Shown here: positions 8,601 through 17,006 of the stretch, in pieces
How the letters are laid out: every line of letters starts with the position of its first letter
Position numbering within the stretch: the stretch's first letter is position 1
Origin: Microcystis wesenbergii FACHB-1317
GTDB taxonomy: Bacteria; Cyanobacteriota; Cyanobacteriia; Cyanobacteriales; Microcystaceae
Direction of reading: 5' to 3'
Length of the DNA stretch: 55,320 nt
Assembly: GCF_014696875.1 (NCBI RefSeq)
Contig: NZ_JACJQV010000128.1
Coordinates: 1-55,320, forward strand
Position numbers and translations under genes: made by a program
The notes under the pieces: generated by a model
What the model was told of the DNA's origin: nothing
What the model saw: only the letters and a program-made list of their open reading frames with translations
Database searches by the model: none

Positions 8601-9560
8601 AATTATGTTAATCAACAAGCCCAATGGGAAGCTGCACCGGGAGATAGTTTACCCCTAGCAGTTGGAGATGTTCAAGATCCACATTTGCAGCGATTAGTCA
8701 AGCATATTATCTCTAGTAATAACGAAGGAGATAGCAATTTTCTGGACAATTTTATTACTGCTTTAGATAAGGGTTCAGAGAATATTGATCCCGAAAATTT
8801 TGCCCAACATCAAAGTTTAGCACTGTTAATAGGACAACCCATAGCTGTAGTGAGGGCTTCTCTCAATCTGGAATTACAGGGACTTCCCAGAATTAACCAA
8901 GATTGGGATGTATTTTGGCGTGATTTAAGGAGAAATACTAGAGAAACTGATGGTTTTGAACAAGTTAAAATTCCTGTACGTTTAGGAGAATATAAGCAAT
9001 TAAATGATGGTTTATTAGGCTATTGGTTGGAGGAAAAAGAGAGTCTAAGTGAGGCGTTTTACGCGCCCCAAAGTGATGCTGATGGGGTTAATAATTCTCG
9101 AATTAAATTTCATGATTCTGCCAATGCTTGGCATATTGATCTTACCGTAGAAGATCCTCCTCAAATGTTAACAATGCTCATTGATCCGAGAGGAAAAGTT
9201 CATGCTACCTGCGGAATTTTACCCGTAAAAGCGATTGATATTCCCCTGACTCAATATAGGGATGCTTTAGCAAAAATAGAGATTACTTTCTTATCAACTC
9301 CACTTATTAGTCCTCTAAAAAATTTAAAGGATCTAACAGATTTAGATCAGAAGAAAATTTATCTACCTTTACCAGAAGAGGAGGGTTATGAATGGTCTTG
9401 GTTAGACAAAGAAAAAGAGGAATGGTTAGTAGTAGCTTCGGAAAATATTGCCCAACCTAATCTTAATGCAGTTTTCTCAGGAAAACAGTCAATCCGAGAG
9501 GGATGGTTAAAGTTAAGCCGAAAAAAAGAACCTCCATATCTGAATAATCGCAATAGTTAA
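5700..9560 (+). CDS. Giant protein A of the five-gene locus (1286 aa, family not recognised)
   Basis: No named domain recognised. It has no signal peptide or membrane segment. The N-terminus (IPIHLDALYLKRERLVVEAMAD) leads to tryptophan/proline-rich motifs that look conserved: LYLKAGIHLHWALPDALTKG at 63-82, VFPSVPNRWLVTR at 91-103, then WVVESDYLY. Residues about 380-560 are Lys/Glu/Gln/Leu-rich and likely helical or coiled coil, with a CTC pair near 396. From about 560 the protein returns to beta-type sequence (APPPYTLKPIAGSRYWQP, LLEWEVEVFPL, GWILPNNLD). The C-terminal part has MLIDPRGKVHATCGILP. It is first in a same-strand set, 49 bp ahead of the fibre-like gene. A scaffold or baseplate-like role in a particle is conceivable but is inference only. 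Confidence 0.75.
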   Translation: MVNSILMIPIHLDALYLKRERLVVEAMADLSIIPYFNRKRDVNPNIAHISEEIVSQPFQNQNLYLKAGIHLHWALPDALTKGIQDSDKKTVFPSVPNRWLVTRTLNGKKRQWVVESDYLYREGEGEQLGSIAYPIEIKNGNHQPFRYLGRKLPIEAWLENDPKAEYLPLLTAVGYGEPTFAAFYPNCHSVFGFYDDYSPENTDGLQYDVIGWYSDLEKDYFNQFIKSKSQLTTQELIKAIQEEFKWDIPVKSNEQIPQRMLCYARLKFASPTNTEREISVEVAVGNTGTEALSAYLGQKIDNNSQSIIEDQLEALTLSSSLEHRQLDLTAKFEEARHEKGFNAVSSGTIWTITLGSTNATTANAEDAQAQSEVTLPDNIAPKLNQLNLSQQKYDCTCDEIESMRRQLFSDWYKYMLSAYPPQGSTAQYPDIDEVKYYIEEKGIEPLKAKLNDLENYKKLLNESLTQLQQAITQANITQCNLKVSDILDWEKFINQLEQGTTEPIKRIKQLIPDLSSKIAGKNQGEIIAALNLILTKNEEELVRCNRLLLEVSFPQLILKAPPPYTLKPIAGSRYWQPTEPVILMVGEGVKPTIRHGQDGRLRDDGLLECEILQQEEDIFLNGFSSILGKIDQIENNKKGEHIGFSTWEEQPWHPFLLEWEVEVFPLQNGCNHCIYNHQYDAEFITRNYTLKENEPELSLQYGKGAVLKAANVYSGRSILTPHAGIKLKEKIEVYLKKQILSDYYEAKKITKEQQNDHYLSNNIQAIKEWYETTNDASLNTPENKAKDPIYTAIRAYQNLLSLNCLSQALGGFNEALLMHKQTLQLPIADPLGFVEYQSFTDTVREMVQQSIRSAPEPLNDFNPIRSGVMKILRLRLVDTFGQVKDLDISNVITSEQMTTPGSPYLVSLPPRLVQPSRINFRWLSASQGEQEMNSHPATTPICGWILPNNLDNSLAIYDNQGKALGAINYVNQQAQWEAAPGDSLPLAVGDVQDPHLQRLVKHIISSNNEGDSNFLDNFITALDKGSENIDPENFAQHQSLALLIGQPIAVVRASLNLELQGLPRINQDWDVFWRDLRRNTRETDGFEQVKIPVRLGEYKQLNDGLLGYWLEEKESLSEAFYAPQSDADGVNNSRIKFHDSANAWHIDLTVEDPPQMLTMLIDPRGKVHATCGILPVKAIDIPLTQYRDALAKIEITFLSTPLISPLKNLKDLTDLDQKKIYLPLPEEEGYEWSWLDKEKEEWLVVASENIAQPNLNAVFSGKQSIREGWLKLSRKKEPPYLNNRNS

Positions 9561-9609
9561 AATTAATCCAGAAAGTTCACTCAGTTAAAAAAATTAAGGA
9601 GCAAAAATC

Positions 9610-12105
9610 ATGAGTAATAGCAGTGATAATTTGATTATGTCTCTCAAGTTAGATACCATTGACAATAATCAAGCTTTAGACAGTTCTAAATCACAAAATA
9701 AAGGGACAGTAAGCGGAGGCGTTACGGTTGTTCCTGATGACTCATTTGGGACTTGCTTTAACTTTGATGGAATAGATGATCAGGTTAAAGTTGACCCGGC
9801 AAAATTCGCTTCAGTAACTAATAATTTTACTATTAGTTTTTGGGTAATTCCTACTACAACTATTGCTAAGGACATCCAAGCAACAGTAGGGAAAACAGGG
9901 ACTGGCGGACAGAGATATGCTATTTTTCCTAATCAGGGTACAGTTGCTTATGGTGGACAAGAAGCAGGTGCAGGGATTTCTGTAGGTACAAATGGGGTTA
10001 GTGTTTATGAACACGCAGCCAATTATCTCCCTCCTTTATTAGTATGGGAAAATAATCTCAGTTCTAGTAAATGGAGTCATATTACCGTAGTTTATACCAA
10101 TAAACAACCATCTTTATATGTTAATGGTCAACTGGTAAAAACGGGTTCAATCAGTTCAAAAAATGTTCATCCTTCTGCAACTATTGGCGGCGAAGCATAC
10201 GGTCGTTTTCAAGGTAAAATTGCCAATGTTCGTATCTACAATAAGGCTTTATCCTTAGAAGAAATTAAAGGGGATATGGATGAGGATTTAAGTGCAATCG
10301 CTTCTTTTAATAAAACCCATCCTTTAGATTTTAACTTATATCAAGGAGAGGATAAAGAGCCAGTTATCTTTATTGACAATGGTACAAAGGAACAAGAACT
10401 GGTTTTAGAAATCTGTAATAATACAGATCAGCCTATTACTTTAGCCTCCAAGAGTGGCAGTGCTACTCAAGATAATTACCATTTCGAGTTACGATTTAGA
10501 CCTGATACTCTATCGCCTAAATCTTTACAGCAATTGGCTTTAAAACCCCAAAGTAATTGGAGTATGAGTTCTCCTGTTACTCAAGCAGATGGGATAGTTT
10601 CTCTATATTTCTTGACAACTAATAGTCAAGCTTTAGCCGCAAATGCAACCGCAACTCTAACCATTCAAAATATTAACGTTACCGCCGAGGGAGGAGCAAG
10701 AACAACCCGGGTACAATTTCTGTGTCCACAGTTTACTTATGAAGGAGAAACCCTCAGCAATTATTACCGCGAAAAATCTCTGAGTATTGTTAATCATCGA
10801 GGGAAGAAAAATATTCCGCTTCATGCTACTTTTATTGGCTCTAATCGGATTTTAAATGACGGCAAAGAACAGACTTTGACTTTGCAAATTCATAATGTTT
10901 TAAAGGGTAAAAATATTGATTTTAATCCCATAAATAGTAAGAATCCTTCTCGATTTATTCTTTATTTTGATGTTGATACAGATTGGGGGCTAGGAACTAA
11001 ATCTCAGGTAGAAGCAATAACCGTTGAGGTTAAAGATTGGAAGCCGGGAGGTAACGAAGAAAAAGACTGGGATATCCGTCCAGAAAAACAAGCACAACCT
11101 ACCGTAGCAATTGAAGGATTGTCTGCTCCTTATTGGGTTCTAACTCATCAAAATGTAACAGAACCAGTATTAGCGGCAGGACACACGATTCAAATTACCC
11201 TCAAGATTCCTGATTTTTCTAGTGTTTTCGGTCAGACCAATCTTTATATACGCTATGAAAATATTCCGGGTTATTGGGATGGAACTTTTGTTTGTACCAT
11301 TGAAAAATCTCCAATTGTCTTTGATACAAATGGTAATGTTGGCATTGGCACTTCTACGCCAGAGTTTCCGTTAGACGTTCATAGCTTGCGAGTCAGAAAT
11401 GGCGAATATGCTGCCGGGAATGCTTGGGGTCGTCAAATAATCCTCACTCATAAAGATTCCCCAATATCTCATGTAATTAGGACTCGACATAGTTCTGGTT
11501 CAGGCAGTGGAAACGCGATCGACTTTTATGTTTGGGATCCGGATAATCGTTCTGCGGATGGGATAGGTACACTTCCGACAATGACCCTTGATAGCGGGAA
11601 AGTTGGGATTGGTACTGGTATTAATGGACTTAATAACAAATTAGAGGTTAAAGGTAATGCCGTTATTGGCTCGACTTATGCGGGAACACGAACGGCTCCT
11701 CCCGATGATCTTTTAGTCGAAGGAACGGTAACGGCGAACAAGTTCGTTGGTGAAGGTGCTTTTGTCACTGGCATGATTATTATGTGGTCTGGAAGTATAG
11801 ATTCTATTCCTACGGGTTGGGCTTTATGTAATGGACTGAATGGTACACCTGATTTACGAGATCGGTTTATTCTGGGAACTGTTGATAACTCACAAAGGGG
11901 ACAAACAGGTGGAGAATCCTCACACACTCATTCAATGGGTAATGCTGGAAAGCATAGTCATGGGTTCGGTGGTGGTGGAACAATGTCACTTAATACTAGT
12001 GCAGGAAATACAACCATATATGAAGCCCTTGATCATAACCACACCATTAATTCAGCTTCTAATCTTCCCCCTTACTACAGGATGGCTTTTATTATGAAAA
12101 CCTAA
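9610..12105 (+). CDS. LamG-like plus phage tail-collar fibre protein (831 aa)
   Basis: Residues about 1-220 form a LamG/concanavalin-like jelly roll (FNFDGIDDQVKV, FTISFWVIP, WSHITVVYTNKQPSLYVNGQLV, GRFQGKIANVRIYNKALSLEEI). Residues 225-570 look like beta-sandwich repeats. Then come fibre-type GIGT motifs (NVGIGTSTP at about 575, KVGIGTG at about 664). The C-terminus is a tail-collar domain (SGSIDSIPTGWALCNG, TPDLRDRFILG, LPPYYRMAFIMK). Three HxH motifs (772/774, 782/784, 809/811) resemble the iron-binding histidines of T4 long-tail-fibre tips. There is no signal peptide. AAGGAG precedes the ATG. Likely a trimeric sugar- or surface-binding fibre of the complex built by this locus. Confidence 0.82.
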   Translation: MSNSSDNLIMSLKLDTIDNNQALDSSKSQNKGTVSGGVTVVPDDSFGTCFNFDGIDDQVKVDPAKFASVTNNFTISFWVIPTTTIAKDIQATVGKTGTGGQRYAIFPNQGTVAYGGQEAGAGISVGTNGVSVYEHAANYLPPLLVWENNLSSSKWSHITVVYTNKQPSLYVNGQLVKTGSISSKNVHPSATIGGEAYGRFQGKIANVRIYNKALSLEEIKGDMDEDLSAIASFNKTHPLDFNLYQGEDKEPVIFIDNGTKEQELVLEICNNTDQPITLASKSGSATQDNYHFELRFRPDTLSPKSLQQLALKPQSNWSMSSPVTQADGIVSLYFLTTNSQALAANATATLTIQNINVTAEGGARTTRVQFLCPQFTYEGETLSNYYREKSLSIVNHRGKKNIPLHATFIGSNRILNDGKEQTLTLQIHNVLKGKNIDFNPINSKNPSRFILYFDVDTDWGLGTKSQVEAITVEVKDWKPGGNEEKDWDIRPEKQAQPTVAIEGLSAPYWVLTHQNVTEPVLAAGHTIQITLKIPDFSSVFGQTNLYIRYENIPGYWDGTFVCTIEKSPIVFDTNGNVGIGTSTPEFPLDVHSLRVRNGEYAAGNAWGRQIILTHKDSPISHVIRTRHSSGSGSGNAIDFYVWDPDNRSADGIGTLPTMTLDSGKVGIGTGINGLNNKLEVKGNAVIGSTYAGTRTAPPDDLLVEGTVTANKFVGEGAFVTGMIIMWSGSIDSIPTGWALCNGLNGTPDLRDRFILGTVDNSQRGQTGGESSHTHSMGNAGKHSHGFGGGGTMSLNTSAGNTTIYEALDHNHTINSASNLPPYYRMAFIMKT

Positions 12106-12118
12106 GTCATGAAAAAAG

Positions 12119-12227
12119 AAAAGCGATCGCACCCCATTCCACACCAATTCTCAGAGGTAATGACTCATGGAAAATTAAAAGCGATCGCACTTCATCCCAC
12201 TCCCAATTCTCAGAGGAATTTCTTATG
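12119..12227 (+). repeat. 51-bp direct duplication carrying HIP1, ribosome site and ATG
   Basis: Copy 1 (12119-12169) and copy 2 (12177-12227) are similar: AAAAGCGATCGCAC, then CCCA(C)...CAATTCTCAGAGG and a terminal ATG. Copy 2 supplies the ribosome site and start of the broken nuclease gene that follows. Copy 1 opens only a three-codon frame. This looks like duplication of a gene's 5' end, a sign of rearrangement at this point. Confidence 0.7.
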
Positions 12228-12504
12228 ATACAGACTTACCCTATGTCTAAAACTATCACCACCCTAGAAGCTCTTGAACAAAAGTTTAAATTATCTCCTA
12301 CAGATAATGAGCTATTCTTTCAGGAATGGTTTGATAGGTAACGGCGATGAATTTATGTTTATTAAAATGCTGACCCAAGGCGTTCCTCAATATGATTTTT
12401 CTAACATTTTTTCCCTGCTTTTACCCCGGAGAAATCAGTTAGAGGATATCTTGCAAATTCTCAAACAACTTGCTAAAATTATGATCATAAACAGGACGGG
12501 TTAA
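12225..12504 (+). pseudogene. Remnant of cyanobacterial PD-(D/E)XK / HsdR_N-like protein
   Basis: The first 38 codons (MIQTYPMSKTITTLEALEQK to FFQEWFDR, then TAA at 12339-12341) match the start of a cyanobacterial restriction-endonuclease-like family. Directly after, in another frame, come GDEFMFIKMLTQGVPQYDF and NIFSLLLPRRNQL, the end of the same family. The catalytic middle of roughly 130 residues is missing. The gene is therefore an internally deleted, frameshifted relic. Family assignment is from memory of such sequences. Confidence 0.65.
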
Positions 12505-12649
12505 GAAATTAAAAAATGGTTAAAAAATCGCTCTTTATTCTAGCCCTATGTTAAAATAGGAAAAGCGATCCCGAAGGGATCTGCATTCGGTGGCACGCCC
12601 CTAATTACACCTACCCTCTCAAATCTTTCAACAAGCATGAGGAAACACT

Positions 12650-12991
12650 ATGACTCTGAAAGAACTAAAAACCCAACTCTTAGCATTAACCCCTACCGAA
12701 CAAGCTGAAGCTATAGAAATGCTCAATAAAATGATTAATAGTGATTCTTCAAGAATTACTAAAACGGCGGGGGTATGTGGTGGAGAAGCTTGTATTGAAA
12801 ATACTCGTATTCCAGTATGGCTGTTAGTTAGTTTACGTCATCAGGGTTCAACCGATGCTGAATTACTGTCTTTTTATCCTCAACTTAATGCGGGTGATTT
12901 AGTCAATGCTTGGGCTTATGCCAAGGCATATCCAGAAGAAATTGAAACAGCGATTAAAGAGGAGGAGGAAGTAATGAAGCTAGAAATATAA
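12650..12991 (+). CDS. DUF433 domain protein (putative antitoxin)
   Basis: The 113-aa protein has an N-terminal helical region (MTLKELKTQLLALTPTEQAEAIEML) and a DUF433 helix-turn-helix-like domain from about residue 37: SRITKTAGVCGGEACIENTRIPVWLLV, followed by ELLSFYPQLNAGDLVNAWAYA. DUF433 proteins are usually encoded just ahead of a DUF5615 PIN-like gene and are thought to act as its antitoxin. Here that partner follows within a few bases but is damaged. The gene itself looks intact, with AGGAAA before the ATG. Confidence 0.85.
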   Translation: MTLKELKTQLLALTPTEQAEAIEMLNKMINSDSSRITKTAGVCGGEACIENTRIPVWLLVSLRHQGSTDAELLSFYPQLNAGDLVNAWAYAKAYPEEIETAIKEEEEVMKLEI

Positions 12992-12994
12992 GGG

Positions 12995-13249
12995 ATTGTA
13001 TGTCTTTATGTCGATGAACAATTTCCCTTGCTAGTTGTGCAGATGCTTAGAGATTTCGGACATAATGTTTTAACCCTAAATCGTCGTCATTTCATAAAAC
13101 TTCATCTTGAAAAACCCAATCATTATGGTATTATTGTTTGTAGTGAAGATCGAGATTTAAACGGTCTAGCTCAACGGATTAATGACGCAATTACTAAAGA
13201 GAAATCTTTGGCAAATAAGTTAATTAGAGTAAAACGCCCTCAAAAGTAA
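12995..13249 (+). pseudogene. Internally deleted DUF5615 (PIN-like) putative toxin
   Basis: The reading frame (IVCLYVDEQFPLLVVQML, RDFGHNVLTLNRRHFIKLH, HYGIIVCSEDRD) matches DUF5615 proteins from start to end. However, the usual roughly 30 residues between the first VLT and the NRRHF motif are absent, as if lost by recombination across repeated VLT codons. There is also no ATG or GTG at the expected start; the codon at that place is ATT (12995), and a later TTG would remove the first beta strand with its Asp. Probably inactive. Confidence 0.65.
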
Positions 13250-13271
13250 ATTTTAACAGCGATGAATTATT

Positions 13272-13559
13272 GTAGAAGTTCTTTCTCGATCAAACAGAGA
13301 TTATGATCTGCTTCGCAGCGCCGTAGGCGTTCGGACAGATAAATTTGAATTTTATCGTTCTATTCCCGAGTTTCAAGAATATATTTTAATTGATCAATAT
13401 CGCTTTTATGCAACTCAATATTTTAAGCAAGGGAATGGGCAATGGATTTTTAATGATTATAAAGGAGAAGAATCTGTGTTAAAATTAGCTTCAGATGAGT
13501 TTGAAATTTCCTTTCAAAAATTGTATGAAAGGGTTGATTTTGAATTAGATGAAGGGTAA
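13272..13559 (+). pseudogene. C-terminal fragment of Uma2-family nuclease with in-frame repeat insertion
   Basis: The frame reads VEVLSRSNRDYD, then ten foreign residues LLRSAVGVRT, then TDKFEFYRSIPEFQEYILID and on to FQKLYERVDFELDEG and a stop. The flanking parts are the second half of a Uma2 (PD-(D/E)XK) protein; the N-terminal half and the first catalytic acids are missing. The inserted DNA (about 13308-13335, CTGCTTCGCAGCGCCGTAGGCG) is a GC-rich short repeat typical of Microcystis-like genomes, and it keeps the frame open. Confidence 0.7.
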
Positions 13560-13594
13560 AATCTTCTCAAAAATAAATCTCAAAAGGAGGATTA

Positions 13595-13705
13595 ATGATG
13601 ACATTAACAGAAGCTCAGATTAAATTACTTTTAAAAGCTCGTCAGCTTCCAAGGAAAATGAAGAGCGGACGCACACAAATCTTACCCTTCTTCACAACTT
13701 ATTAA
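13595..13705 (+). CDS. Small open reading frame, 36 aa, unrecognised
   Basis: An excellent ribosome site (AAAGGAGG at 13583-13590) precedes two consecutive ATG codons. The frame begins MMTLTEAQIKLLLKARQLP and ends at TAA 13703-13705. No family is recognised. Given the neighbouring wreckage it may be the 5' end of another truncated gene rather than a true small protein. Confidence 0.35.
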   Translation: MMTLTEAQIKLLLKARQLPRKMKSGRTQILPFFTTY

Positions 13706-13728
13706 TCTATTAACAGGTAGGTCAAATC

Positions 13729-16700
13729 ATGGGAAACTTCCGAGCTATAAAGACCGAAACAGATGAGCGAGTTGAGTTTCAAGACAATGCTATTGATGTC
13801 ATTACAAATTACTATCAATCTATACTCAAAGCGGCTTTAACAACTTTTAAGCCTAAAGCCGATTTTACGCCTAAAAACACACCAAAAACCAAGGGGAACT
13901 CGGACTTTGAGACTTCAATGAAAGAGTTCTGGGGAAAGGAATGCAACTTCAATGATTACCTCATTGGCTATATCTTACAAGACACCCATCTTTCTAAAGA
14001 TGTTGACACACTTTTAGCTCGAATAGCCGATGAAGAAAATAAATACTACTGGAAATGGCTCGACGGTAACAATGAGGTAAAAGATACTGCTGGCAATCAA
14101 ATAATACTGAACCGATTACGCATTGTAAATGCAAATTTGCTCAATAAAATTTTTGTAAGATTTGATAATAGTACAGGTAATAAGATAGGAGGAAAACACT
14201 GGATAACAAATGAAAAACCCCTTCAGGATCAAACCTTAATCGTGCCAGCCATTGCTATCAGCCCAGAGGGATCTTATACAAATGGCACTGACTTATATTA
14301 CGGTGTTTATGTAAATCCTAACGCTAGATTGCTTTTTCTGGATAATAGTGAAGATACCCAAAGATATAAATACGGAAAAAAAGATGGTTCTAATGATTAT
14401 GAGATAAAGCGAACTTACAAGTATGATGAAAAAATAAAAAATAAAGATGAAGAGCGTGATAACGAAGACGCTGAATATTTTTTAGGAAAAGGAAATGAGC
14501 AATATCGTTATTTGTGGGAATTAAGAGGTCAAATCAATAAGTTGGGTGATAAGGAGAAGGGGAAGAATACTGTAACTACAACTAGACAAAATGTCTTTAC
14601 ACTACCAAAAAAAGAGGATGACGCGGAGAATAAGTTATTGAGAGACAGAATTCATTTCAAAAAGGATGATGGAAAAGATGATACTGAAAGAAATGATAAA
14701 GAAACAGAAAAAGCTAAAGCCTTAGCACATCAGGCGGCTTGCGAGCTTCCTAAGGGAAACTATCACTGTTTTTACCACAATAACGGGGAAACTTTAATGG
14801 GACATATCTCCGCCGTAAATATAGGCGAGGGAGGGCGTGGAAGTAGTGGCTATCCTATGCGTGCCGATAAGGTGAATGAGGTAAACTATAAATGGTTAAT
14901 TAATTTGCCTGATGGAGATGCAAATTTTCCCTTAGCAAAATTATGGAGTTATTTGTTTGAATTAAATCCAGACTTTTTAGTAACATCAGCTAATTCTCCA
15001 GCAATTAAACAAAACCGCACAACTAACACATCTGATGCTTTCTACCCTACTAATTGGCCTTACGACAAAGTCAAAAAAGATGGATTTAAAAATCCTGTCA
15101 TTGGTAGTATAAATAGTTTGATTCAATATTATAAAACATTTAATCCGTCAGAACCTAAGAGAAATAAGCCTCTAAAAGACCCATTTCCGCCTCGCGTTAC
15201 GAATCCGAGCATTCCTGGTTATGATTATAAATTTGATATCAAAAAAATTGAAATATCTGTAAAGTTAGACAATACTGGCTACCGGGTATGGAAAAAGTTC
15301 AACGCTGGTGGACAAGACCTCACTTTAGGTTTTAACGAAAATGAACGAGTAGATGCGGGGAAAACGATGGCAGAAGCCTTGAGTGATTTTCATGTATATC
15401 CTGGGATGAAAGCCAGTAATATCACGCCTAAAATAACTGATTCTAAATTATCGGCTACCTCCTTTGCTAAATATGTACTAGGACAGCTTAATGATGATGA
15501 TGTTAAGAAGCAATGGCGCAAAGATAATAAACTAGATGCAAATGCTACTGTTGATGCTTCTAGTTTAAAAACCGATCAAGAATGGTGTCACCTGTTTGGT
15601 CATGGGGATGGCGGTCCAGAAGAATTGGGTAATTTTGTTTCTGGTAGCAAACACTGCAACACCGAACAACTGGCAATTGAAACTGGTCAACGTCGCGTCA
15701 GTCAAAATACAACCGATTTTACAAAAGATGAACGAGGTAAATTAAAAGCCCGAATTACGGCTTATTTGATACCGAATGCGGGTACATGGGTAACAGGAGG
15801 AAGTTATACGCAAGAAAGTTTAAATGAAAAATTAGGTATTGACAAGGAAAATCCTCAGCTGGACTTAGTAACACAAAGAGATAAATTTTTTGAAGGCGTG
15901 CCGTTAGCAAAGCCAGTTAAATATAGATTAAAAACAGATGGTTCTGGTAACATAGATGATCAGGCTCTTAGAACAGCTTTTAAAGCCTTGTCAGATGAAA
16001 TTAGTAATCCTGCTACTGATGCAAATAAAAAGAAACAGCTTTTCCAATTCCGGCACAATTTAGAAAGACATTTTTTCATGTATCTGCCAATAGCCCGTTG
16101 GATGCGCTACAAGCTTTATTATAATGGGCAAAAGGTGTTTGACCACATCTACGATGCTCAAAGTGAAAGCATAAACTTACATGAATGCCAGATCCTTGAT
16201 TACATGGTAGAAAGAGCGTTGTATATAGCAATGGGTAAAGAGTCTAAGTACAAGCAAAAAATTAAAAGCCGTGTAGAAAAACTGATACCTAGCGCGGAAG
16301 AAGCGGGTATTATCGGCAAAGTTTTAGATTTAGATCAAAAACTTCATAAAATATTCAATAACCTGAAGTCAATAGACGGGTTTGCAGAACAAATAGTAAC
16401 GGAAATATCTAGAATAAAGAGGATTCTACAAAATTCTACTCCTGATTTTCTAAACATAAATCTAGAGCAACTAGAGACAAATTGCAGCGACCTAGAAACA
16501 GCGCTTAAAACGGCCAATACTGACATTGAATCCCAAATAACTACTTACACTGAAATTAAAAAAGATTTTAACAAGATGACCGTAGAACAGCTAAATCAAA
16601 GCCAACTTAAATTGATTATTACAGACACAGGTTTGGGGAGTAAAATTCAGGATTTGAAGACAAAGGTTGAGGACATGCAGAAAAGTCAAGCAACTATACA

Positions 16701-16914
16701 AACTAACATTAATAAGATGAAAGAAGAACTTGCGAAACCCAACCCTAATAGAGAAGCAATGGAAGTTGACAGCATTGGGGAACAAGCCGAAGGAGTTAAG
16801 GGAAAGCGTAAAAGAACAGAAGAAGCTCAATCAAACTTGAATAAATTGATTCGCCCCGTGAAAAGACAAAAAAGTGAGCTTGAAAATTATAATAAAATTA
16901 GTGATGAGAACTGA
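13729..16914 (+). CDS. Giant protein with nuclease-like His/Asn motif and NLS-like tail (1061 aa)
   Basis: It is unusually rich in Lys, Asp and Asn and has no signal peptide. A central motif EWCHLFGHGDGG (His621, His625, 628-629 GG) is followed by NFVSGSKHCNTEQLAIE (Asn635, Asn644, Glu651). That spacing resembles the H...GG...N...N...E core of DNA/RNA non-specific endonuclease toxins. A conserved-looking segment, FRHNLERHFFMYLPIARWMRYKLYY, follows. Residues about 860-1010 are coiled coil. The tail has KRKR (1026-1029) and KRQK (1045-1048), like a bipartite nuclear localisation signal. It may be the effector of the locus; nuclease activity and nuclear targeting are inference. The weak ribosome site and the 92 bp to the next gene allow cotranscription. 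Confidence 0.75.
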   Translation: MGNFRAIKTETDERVEFQDNAIDVITNYYQSILKAALTTFKPKADFTPKNTPKTKGNSDFETSMKEFWGKECNFNDYLIGYILQDTHLSKDVDTLLARIADEENKYYWKWLDGNNEVKDTAGNQIILNRLRIVNANLLNKIFVRFDNSTGNKIGGKHWITNEKPLQDQTLIVPAIAISPEGSYTNGTDLYYGVYVNPNARLLFLDNSEDTQRYKYGKKDGSNDYEIKRTYKYDEKIKNKDEERDNEDAEYFLGKGNEQYRYLWELRGQINKLGDKEKGKNTVTTTRQNVFTLPKKEDDAENKLLRDRIHFKKDDGKDDTERNDKETEKAKALAHQAACELPKGNYHCFYHNNGETLMGHISAVNIGEGGRGSSGYPMRADKVNEVNYKWLINLPDGDANFPLAKLWSYLFELNPDFLVTSANSPAIKQNRTTNTSDAFYPTNWPYDKVKKDGFKNPVIGSINSLIQYYKTFNPSEPKRNKPLKDPFPPRVTNPSIPGYDYKFDIKKIEISVKLDNTGYRVWKKFNAGGQDLTLGFNENERVDAGKTMAEALSDFHVYPGMKASNITPKITDSKLSATSFAKYVLGQLNDDDVKKQWRKDNKLDANATVDASSLKTDQEWCHLFGHGDGGPEELGNFVSGSKHCNTEQLAIETGQRRVSQNTTDFTKDERGKLKARITAYLIPNAGTWVTGGSYTQESLNEKLGIDKENPQLDLVTQRDKFFEGVPLAKPVKYRLKTDGSGNIDDQALRTAFKALSDEISNPATDANKKKQLFQFRHNLERHFFMYLPIARWMRYKLYYNGQKVFDHIYDAQSESINLHECQILDYMVERALYIAMGKESKYKQKIKSRVEKLIPSAEEAGIIGKVLDLDQKLHKIFNNLKSIDGFAEQIVTEISRIKRILQNSTPDFLNINLEQLETNCSDLETALKTANTDIESQITTYTEIKKDFNKMTVEQLNQSQLKLIITDTGLGSKIQDLKTKVEDMQKSQATIQTNINKMKEELAKPNPNREAMEVDSIGEQAEGVKGKRKRTEEAQSNLNKLIRPVKRQKSELENYNKISDEN

Positions 16915-17006
16915 GAAGAGTAAATAAGGGTCATAATTTTATTAATTATGTCTAACAATTTATTGCTTAAAATTCATCTATCCCATTAAAAAACCAACCT
17001 ACTTAC

